Position numbers and translations under genes: made by a program. A stretch of DNA of 10,504 nucleotides from Methylophilaceae bacterium UBA5127 (lineage in GTDB: Bacteria > Pseudomonadota > Gammaproteobacteria > Burkholderiales > Methylophilaceae), in assembly GCA_002414145.1 (NCBI GenBank), contig DHYP01000031.1, positions 2,438 through 12,941 of the forward strand, written 5' to 3'. The notes below the pieces were generated by a model. The model searched no databases. It saw only the letters and a program-made list of their open reading frames with translations, and was not told the DNA's origin. This document shows positions 6,670 to 10,504 of this stretch, in pieces. Each line of letters starts with the position of its first letter. Position 1 is the stretch's first letter.

Positions 6670-8127
6670 ATGAGTGCAGTTGTAGACAGGTTAGGAGTCG
6701 ATCCTAAAGAGTTAATTGATGAGGTGTTAAAAGCCTATCCAGAGAAAAGTGCAAAAAGACGTGCAAAACACCTCAATGTGCATGAAGAAGGCAAAACCGA
6801 TTGTGATGTTAAATCTAACATCAAATCATTACCAGGCGTGATGACCATCCGTGGTTGTGCATACGCAGGCTCTAAAGGTGTAGTTTGGGGTCCTATTAAG
6901 GACATGATTCATATTTCTCATGGCCCTGTGGGCTGTGGTCAGTATTCTTGGGCATCACGTCGTAACTATTACATTGGTACAACGGGTATCGACTCTTACG
7001 GCACCATGCAGTTCACTTCTGACTTCCAAGAAAAAGACATCGTATTTGGCGGTGACAAAAAACTGGAAAAAATCATTGATGAAATTCAAGTGCTATTTCC
7101 ACTAAATAAAGGGATTTCAATTCAATCTGAATGCCCAATTGGTTTGATTGGTGATGACATTGAAGCGGTTGCTAAGAAAAAAGCGAAAGAATACGAAGGT
7201 AAAACCATCGTACCAGTGCGCTGCGAAGGTTTCCGTGGCGTATCTCAATCATTGGGTCACCATATTGCCAACGATGCGATTCGTGACTTTGTGTTTGATA
7301 AAACAGATCCAGACAAAAATAAATTTGAAAGCTCTCCGTACGATGTTGCCATTATTGGTGACTACAACATCGGTGGTGACGCTTGGTCTAGCCGTATCTT
7401 GCTCGAAGAAATGGGCTTGCGCGTGATTGCACAATGGTCTGGTGACGGCTCTATTGCTGAGTTGGAAAACACACCTAAAGCGAAATTGAACGTGTTGCAC
7501 TGCTACCGTTCCATGAACTACATCAGCCGTCATATGGAAGAAAAATATGGGGTGCCTTGGGTTGAATATAACTTCTTTGGTCCTTCAAAAATTGAAGAAT
7601 CCTTACGCAAAATTGCCAGCTTCTTTGATGACAGCATCAAAGAAAAAACTGAGCAAGTCATTGCAAAATACAAAAAACTCACTGACGACGTGATTGCAAA
7701 ATACAAACCACGTTTACAAGGCAAAAAAGTGATGTTGTTTGTAGGTGGTTTACGTCCACGCCACGTAATTGGTGCTTATGAAGATTTGGGCATGGAAGTG
7801 GTCGGTACTGGTTATGAGTTTGGCCATAACGATGACTATCAACGCACTACACACTACGTTAAAGATGGCACCTTGATCTATGACGATGTGACAGGTTACG
7901 AGTTTGAAAAGTTTGTTGAAGCAATCCAACCTGACTTGGTGGGTTCTGGCATTAAAGAGAAGTATGTATTCCAAAAAATGGGCGTACCTTTCCGTCAAAT
8001 GCACTCTTGGGATTATTCCGGTCCTTATCACGGTTATGACGGCTTTGCCATCTTCGCACGTGACATGGATATGGCTATCAACAGTCCAGTTTGGTCTTTA
8101 ACAAAAGCACCATGGGCTAAGAAATAA
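6670..8127 (+). CDS. nifD: Nitrogenase molybdenum-iron protein alpha chain
   Basis: A 485-residue alpha subunit of the MoFe protein, which holds FeMo-co and shares the P-cluster with NifK. P-cluster cysteines are Cys63, Cys89 and Cys155 (in [15 protein letters not shown] and SECPIG). The FeMo-co ligands are Cys278 (LHCYR) and His445 ([11 protein letters not shown]). The substrate-pocket residues Val71 and the GHHIAND histidines (197-198) are also present. The length fits Mo nitrogenase alpha chains; vanadium and iron-only forms have different flanking motifs and a delta subunit gene, absent here. AGGAG stands 6 bases before the ATG. The 149-bp gap from nifH carries two hairpin sets but no sigma-54 promoter, so nifD depends on read-through from nifH. 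Confidence 0.99.
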   Translation: MSAVVDRLGVDPKELIDEVLKAYPEKSAKRRAKHLNVHEEGKTDCDVKSNIKSLPGVMTIRGCAYAGSKGVVWGPIKDMIHISHGPVGCGQYSWASRRNYYIGTTGIDSYGTMQFTSDFQEKDIVFGGDKKLEKIIDEIQVLFPLNKGISIQSECPIGLIGDDIEAVAKKKAKEYEGKTIVPVRCEGFRGVSQSLGHHIANDAIRDFVFDKTDPDKNKFESSPYDVAIIGDYNIGGDAWSSRILLEEMGLRVIAQWSGDGSIAELENTPKAKLNVLHCYRSMNYISRHMEEKYGVPWVEYNFFGPSKIEESLRKIASFFDDSIKEKTEQVIAKYKKLTDDVIAKYKPRLQGKKVMLFVGGLRPRHVIGAYEDLGMEVVGTGYEFGHNDDYQRTTHYVKDGTLIYDDVTGYEFEKFVEAIQPDLVGSGIKEKYVFQKMGVPFRQMHSWDYSGPYHGYDGFAIFARDMDMAINSPVWSLTKAPWAKK

Positions 8128-8154
8128 GTAAGTTATTAAACGCATACTCCGGGT

Positions 8155-8183
8155 GGTGGCATTAAATGAGAATGACTGCCATC
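8155..8183 (+). other. Short hairpin between nifD and nifK
   Basis: GGTGGCA (8155-8161) pairs with TGCCATC (8177-8183), seven pairs including one G-U, with a 15-base loop. It sits 21 bases before the nifK ATG in a 77-bp spacer. No T-run follows; a spacer or mRNA-stability element is most likely. Confidence 0.4.
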
Positions 8184-8204
8184 CGCACATGAAAGGATTT
8201 TAAA

Positions 8205-9764
8205 ATGAGTCAAAGCGCTGAAAAAGTATTAGATCACTTCAAACTATTCCGTGAACCGGAATACAAGGAAATGTTCAAAACCAAAAAGGAACAGTTTGAG
8301 TTTGCTGTACCAGCTGAAGAGTTGAAAAAGCAAATTGAATATGCAAAAACAGTTGAGTACAAAGAAAAGAACTTCGCTCGTGAAGCACTTACTGTGAACC
8401 CTGCTAAAGCATGCCAACCATTGGGTGCAGTATTTGCGGCGAATGGTTTTGAAGGTACGCTACCATTTGTACATGGTTCACAAGGTTGTGTGGCTTACTA
8501 CCGCTCACACTTTAGCCGTCACTTTAAAGAGCCAACTTCATGCGTTTCTTCTTCTATGACAGAAGATGCAGCGGTGTTTGGTGGTCTCAACAATATGATT
8601 GATGGCTTAGCTAACTCATACAACTTGTACAAACCCAAAATGATTGCAGTTTCAACCACTTGTATGGCTGAGGTGATTGGGGATGACTTGAATGCCTTCA
8701 TCAAGACTTCTCGCGAAAAAGGCTCTATCCCTGCGGATTACGATGTGCCTTTTGCCCATACACCTGCGTTCGTAGGTAGCCACATCACTGGTTATGACAA
8801 TGCATTGCTAGGCATTCTCAAATACTTCTGGGACGGTAAAGCGGGCACAGTGCCAGCTTTAGAGCGCAAACCTAACGAGAAAATCAACTTCATTGGCGGT
8901 TTTGATGGCTACGTTGTTGGTAACAACCGTGAAATCAAACGCATTTTCAATGAGTTTGGTATTGAGCACACCATGTTGTGTGACCCATCAGACGCTTGGG
9001 ATACCCCAACAGATGGCGAGTTCCGTATGTATGACGGCGGTACGACTTTAGTTGAAGCTGCTGAAGCTTTAAATGCTAAAGCCACCATTGCCATGCAAAC
9101 CATCAGCACTGAAAAAACAGTGAAATTCATTGAAGAACATGGTCAAGAAGTCGTGAAACTGCATCACCCAGTGGGTGTCGCTGGTACAGACCAATTGCTC
9201 ATGGAGCTATCACGCATTACTGGTAAACCTATCCCTGAGTCACTCACCAAAGAACGTGGCCGTTTAGTGGATGCGATTGCAGACTCGAGCGCCCATATCC
9301 ATGGTAAAAAATTCGCCTTATATGGTGACCCAGATACGATGTTAGGTTTAACTGCATTCTTGTTAGAACTAGGTGCAGAGCCAACCACCGTGCTTTCTAC
9401 AAACGGTGACGAAGCTTGGGCAGCTAAAGTGCAAGCTTTGTTTGATGCAAGTCCATTTGGCGTGAACTGTAAAGTGTATCCGAAAAAAGATTTGTGGCAC
9501 ATGCGTTCATTGTTGTTCACTGATCCAGTCGATTTCCTCATCGGAAATACTTACGGTAAATACTTAGATCGTGATACTAAAACACCATTGATTCGTATTG
9601 GCTTCCCGATTTTTGATCGTCATCACAAACATCGTTATCCAGTATGGGGTTATCAAGGTGCAATGAATGTGTTAGTTACTATCCTCGACAAGATTTTTGA
9701 TGTGATGGATGCAGACACTGACGGTATTTCTACCACTGACTACAGTTTCGACATTATTCGTTAA
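8205..9764 (+). CDS. nifK: Nitrogenase molybdenum-iron protein beta chain
   Basis: A 519-residue beta subunit of the alpha2-beta2 MoFe protein, completing the P-cluster that relays electrons from NifH to FeMo-co. P-cluster ligands Cys70 (AKACQPLGA), Cys95 ([16 protein letters not shown]) and Cys153 ([13 protein letters not shown]) are present at the same numbering as in Azotobacter vinelandii. The C-terminal half has the expected [20 protein letters not shown] segment. The long N-terminal extension that wraps the alpha subunit is present (about 1-60), as in Azotobacter-type proteins and unlike the shorter clostridial type. AGGA lies 7 bases before the ATG. It is co-transcribed with nifD and followed after 74 bp by the ferredoxin gene. 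Confidence 0.99.
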   Translation: MSQSAEKVLDHFKLFREPEYKEMFKTKKEQFEFAVPAEELKKQIEYAKTVEYKEKNFAREALTVNPAKACQPLGAVFAANGFEGTLPFVHGSQGCVAYYRSHFSRHFKEPTSCVSSSMTEDAAVFGGLNNMIDGLANSYNLYKPKMIAVSTTCMAEVIGDDLNAFIKTSREKGSIPADYDVPFAHTPAFVGSHITGYDNALLGILKYFWDGKAGTVPALERKPNEKINFIGGFDGYVVGNNREIKRIFNEFGIEHTMLCDPSDAWDTPTDGEFRMYDGGTTLVEAAEALNAKATIAMQTISTEKTVKFIEEHGQEVVKLHHPVGVAGTDQLLMELSRITGKPIPESLTKERGRLVDAIADSSAHIHGKKFALYGDPDTMLGLTAFLLELGAEPTTVLSTNGDEAWAAKVQALFDASPFGVNCKVYPKKDLWHMRSLLFTDPVDFLIGNTYGKYLDRDTKTPLIRIGFPIFDRHHKHRYPVWGYQGAMNVLVTILDKIFDVMDADTDGISTTDYSFDIIR

Positions 9765-9773
9765 CACTGTCAT

Positions 9774-9810
9774 GCGCGGTAAAGCGGTCTTTATGTGCCC
9801 TTTACCGCGC
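9774..9810 (+). other. Strong hairpin between nifK and ferredoxin gene
   Basis: GCGCGGTAAAG (9774-9784) and CTTTACCGCGC (9800-9810) form a perfect 11-bp stem with a 15-base loop. It is followed by GTCATTTTAA, only a weak T-run. It may be a leaky terminator or a 3'-end stabiliser that lowers ferredoxin expression relative to nifHDK; I see no separate promoter before the ferredoxin gene. Confidence 0.7.
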
Positions 9811-9838
9811 GTCATTTTAACCATTAAAGGCTTTTAAT

Positions 9839-10186
9839 ATGGCAAACGTAACATTTAGCTCACCTAAAATGAAAAAAGATCTTACGGTCTATGCTACTGC
9901 AGGCGATACCAGCACTCTGCTCGCTTTGGCTAAATTGCACAAGATTCCTGTAGATTTTGAGTGCGAAAACGGTGAGTGCGGCTCCTGTGCAGTCAAAGTA
10001 GATATTTTGGCAAATAAACAACCCATGGGAATTTCATTAACAGAAAAAGAAAAAACCGTCCTAAAACTTTCAGGAAAAATCACTAAAGAACAGATTGAAG
10101 ATGCGGAAGTAAAAGATATTCCACCGCCATGGCGTTTAGCATGCCAGTTGATCGTGCGTAACGAAGATATTTTAGTGAAGTTTTAA
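9839..10186 (+). CDS. [2Fe-2S] ferredoxin, Shethna protein II (FeSII)-like
   Basis: A 115-residue plant-type-fold [2Fe-2S] ferredoxin. Cluster ligands are Cys42, Cys47 and Cys50 (C-x4-C-x2-C in FECENGECGSC) and Cys102 in RLACQ. From memory it closely follows Azotobacter FeSII (Shethna protein II), which locks oxidised NifH and NifDK into an O2-tolerant complex: the shared features are the N-terminal FSSP, AG..STLL, LTxKExxVLK, PP..RLACQ and EDxLVxF. A conformational-protection role is therefore more likely than simple electron donation, but the family call rests on recall. Extra residues between Cys50 and Cys102 (about 61-96, Lys/Glu-rich) correspond to the FeSII lid region. AAGG lies about 8 bases before the ATG. 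It is the last gene of the nifHDK operon. Confidence 0.85.
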   Translation: MANVTFSSPKMKKDLTVYATAGDTSTLLALAKLHKIPVDFECENGECGSCAVKVDILANKQPMGISLTEKEKTVLKLSGKITKEQIEDAEVKDIPPPWRLACQLIVRNEDILVKF

Positions 10187-10213
10187 CGTTAGAAATTCTT
10201 TTCTCAAAAAGAA

Positions 10214-10238
10214 AAGGATGGGAGTGGACACTATCCTT
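10214..10238 (+). other. Hairpin downstream of ferredoxin gene
   Basis: AAGGAT (10214-10219) pairs with ATCCTT (10233-10238) and stacks on AGTG/CACT across GA, with a three-base bulge. No T-run follows. It probably protects the 3' end or aids the terminator at 10260. Confidence 0.4.
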
Positions 10239-10259
10239 CTCCCAAACTTATCCCCCTTA

Positions 10260-10285
10260 AAGCCTCCCCTCGGAGGCTTCTTTTT
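10260..10285 (+). terminator. Intrinsic terminator of nifHDK-ferredoxin operon
   Basis: AAGCCTCC (10260-10267) and GGAGGCTT (10272-10279) form a perfect 8-bp GC-rich stem with a CCTC loop, followed by CTTTTT. This is a textbook Rho-independent terminator 73 bases after the ferredoxin stop, separating this operon from nifE. Confidence 0.93.
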
Positions 10286-10293
10286 GTCGTGTT

Positions 10294-10309
10294 TGTCGCA
10301 TTTGCTACG
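10294..10309. promoter_or_regulatory. Near-consensus NifA site upstream of nifE
   Basis: TGT-CGCATTTGCT-ACG differs from TGT-N10-ACA only in the last base and shares the TGTCGCA half with the site at 1809-1824. It is 57 bp before the nifE -24 box, rather close but workable. No exact match exists between the terminator and the promoter. Confidence 0.45.
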
Positions 10310-10366
10310 TATCATTTAAAAAATAAATATCTTTAATATTCATTAAGTTATATCAATAATTAGGGT

Positions 10367-10381
10367 TGGCATACTGTTTGC
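10367..10381 (+). promoter_or_regulatory. Sigma-54 (-24/-12) promoter of nifE
   Basis: TGGCAT-N5-TTGC: correct spacing, perfect -12 element and a common -24 variant. The predicted start is near 10393, giving a leader of about 24 bases. An imperfect IHF-like match (TATCAATAATTAG, 10351-10363, one mismatch) lies directly upstream. Confidence 0.85.
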
Positions 10382-10416
10382 TGATTACATCATAACTACG
10401 GTATGGATACATCATC

Positions 10417-10504
10417 ATGGCTACTCTGAGTGAAAAGGTACAGGACGTTTTTAATGAACCAGGTTGCGATAAAAATCAGACCAAGGGTGAAAAAGAGCGT
10501 AAAA
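10417..10504 (+). CDS. nifE: Nitrogenase FeMo-cofactor assembly protein NifE, N-terminal fragment
   Basis: The first 29 codons are visible before the right edge. The peptide starts MATLSEKVQDVFNEPGCDKN and continues Lys/Glu-rich; the EPGCDKN segment (14-20) fits the EPxCxxN motif near the N-terminus of NifE. NifE with NifN forms the scaffold on which the FeMo-co precursor matures. The upstream ATG at 10403 is out of frame and closes after 8 codons, so 10417 is the start, although only a weak GGA ribosome site precedes it. The position right after nifHDK and a new sigma-54 promoter fits a nifEN operon. With so few residues, another NifD-family paralogue (for example VnfE) cannot be fully excluded. 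Confidence 0.8.
   Translation, partial: MATLSEKVQDVFNEPGCDKNQTKGEKERK

Noticed and set aside
7148..7533. Frames of about 92-94 codons inside nifD on both strands
   Set aside because: They lie wholly within the well-conserved nifD and have no independent support.
8157..8170. TGGCAT before nifK as a possible -24 element
   Set aside because: No TTGC stands at the required spacing, and the TGGCA is part of the local hairpin.
9164..9541. A 125-codon - strand frame inside nifK
   Set aside because: It is antisense to nifK with no ribosome site or motif.
10285..10310. Repeated TGTCG / TGTTTGTCG pattern as a direct-repeat array
   Set aside because: There are only two imperfect short copies next to the terminator T-run; one overlaps a better explanation as a near-consensus NifA site.

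Overview
This window is the left part of a molybdenum-nitrogenase (nif) region from a diazotrophic proteobacterium. On the + strand it carries nifH, nifD, nifK, a [2Fe-2S] Shethna-type ferredoxin gene and the first codons of a probable nifE. On the - strand, divergent from nifH, it carries a truncated haemoglobin gene, an unrecognised gene, draT, draG, a nifO-like (ArsC-family) gene, a AAA ATPase gene and the first 33 codons of an unrecognised gene that runs off the left edge. Sigma-54 promoters, a NifA-type enhancer, an IHF site and DraT/DraG control all fit a proteobacterium. The moderate-to-low G+C content is compatible with a low-GC beta- or gammaproteobacterium, such as a methylotroph or iron oxidiser. 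That placement is a guess; I cannot name the genus.

Layout. Left block, - strand, reading right to left: a sigma-54 promoter at 5249-5263 drives glb (to 4748), an unknown gene (4732-4142), draT (4076-3228), draG (3235-2351) and nifO-like (2349-1936). The spacing is tight: 15 bp, 65 bp, an 8-bp overlap, then 1 bp. A separate, perfect sigma-54 promoter at 1849-1863 then drives the AAA gene (1794-97), whose stop overlaps the next start as ATGA. Middle: a 438-bp divergent control region (5207-5644) holds one perfect TGT-N10-ACA NifA site, a perfect-consensus IHF site and two divergent -24/-12 promoters. Right block, + strand: nifH, nifD, nifK and the ferredoxin gene form one operon with hairpins in each junction, closed by a strong intrinsic terminator at 10260-10285. 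A new sigma-54 promoter at 10367-10381 then starts the nifE transcript.

How the genes fit together. NifH donates electrons to NifDK. DraT and DraG reversibly ADP-ribosylate the conserved NifH arginine (Arg102 here) to switch activity off and on. The Shethna-type ferredoxin probably protects nitrogenase from oxygen, and the haemoglobin may handle O2 or NO. The NifO-like protein may influence molybdenum use, and NifE belongs to the FeMo-co assembly scaffold. The least explained parts are the sigma-54-driven AAA ATPase with its coupled partner, the unknown gene next to draT, and the RNA structures between nifH and nifD. I see no CRISPR arrays, tRNA or rRNA genes, or insertion sequences.
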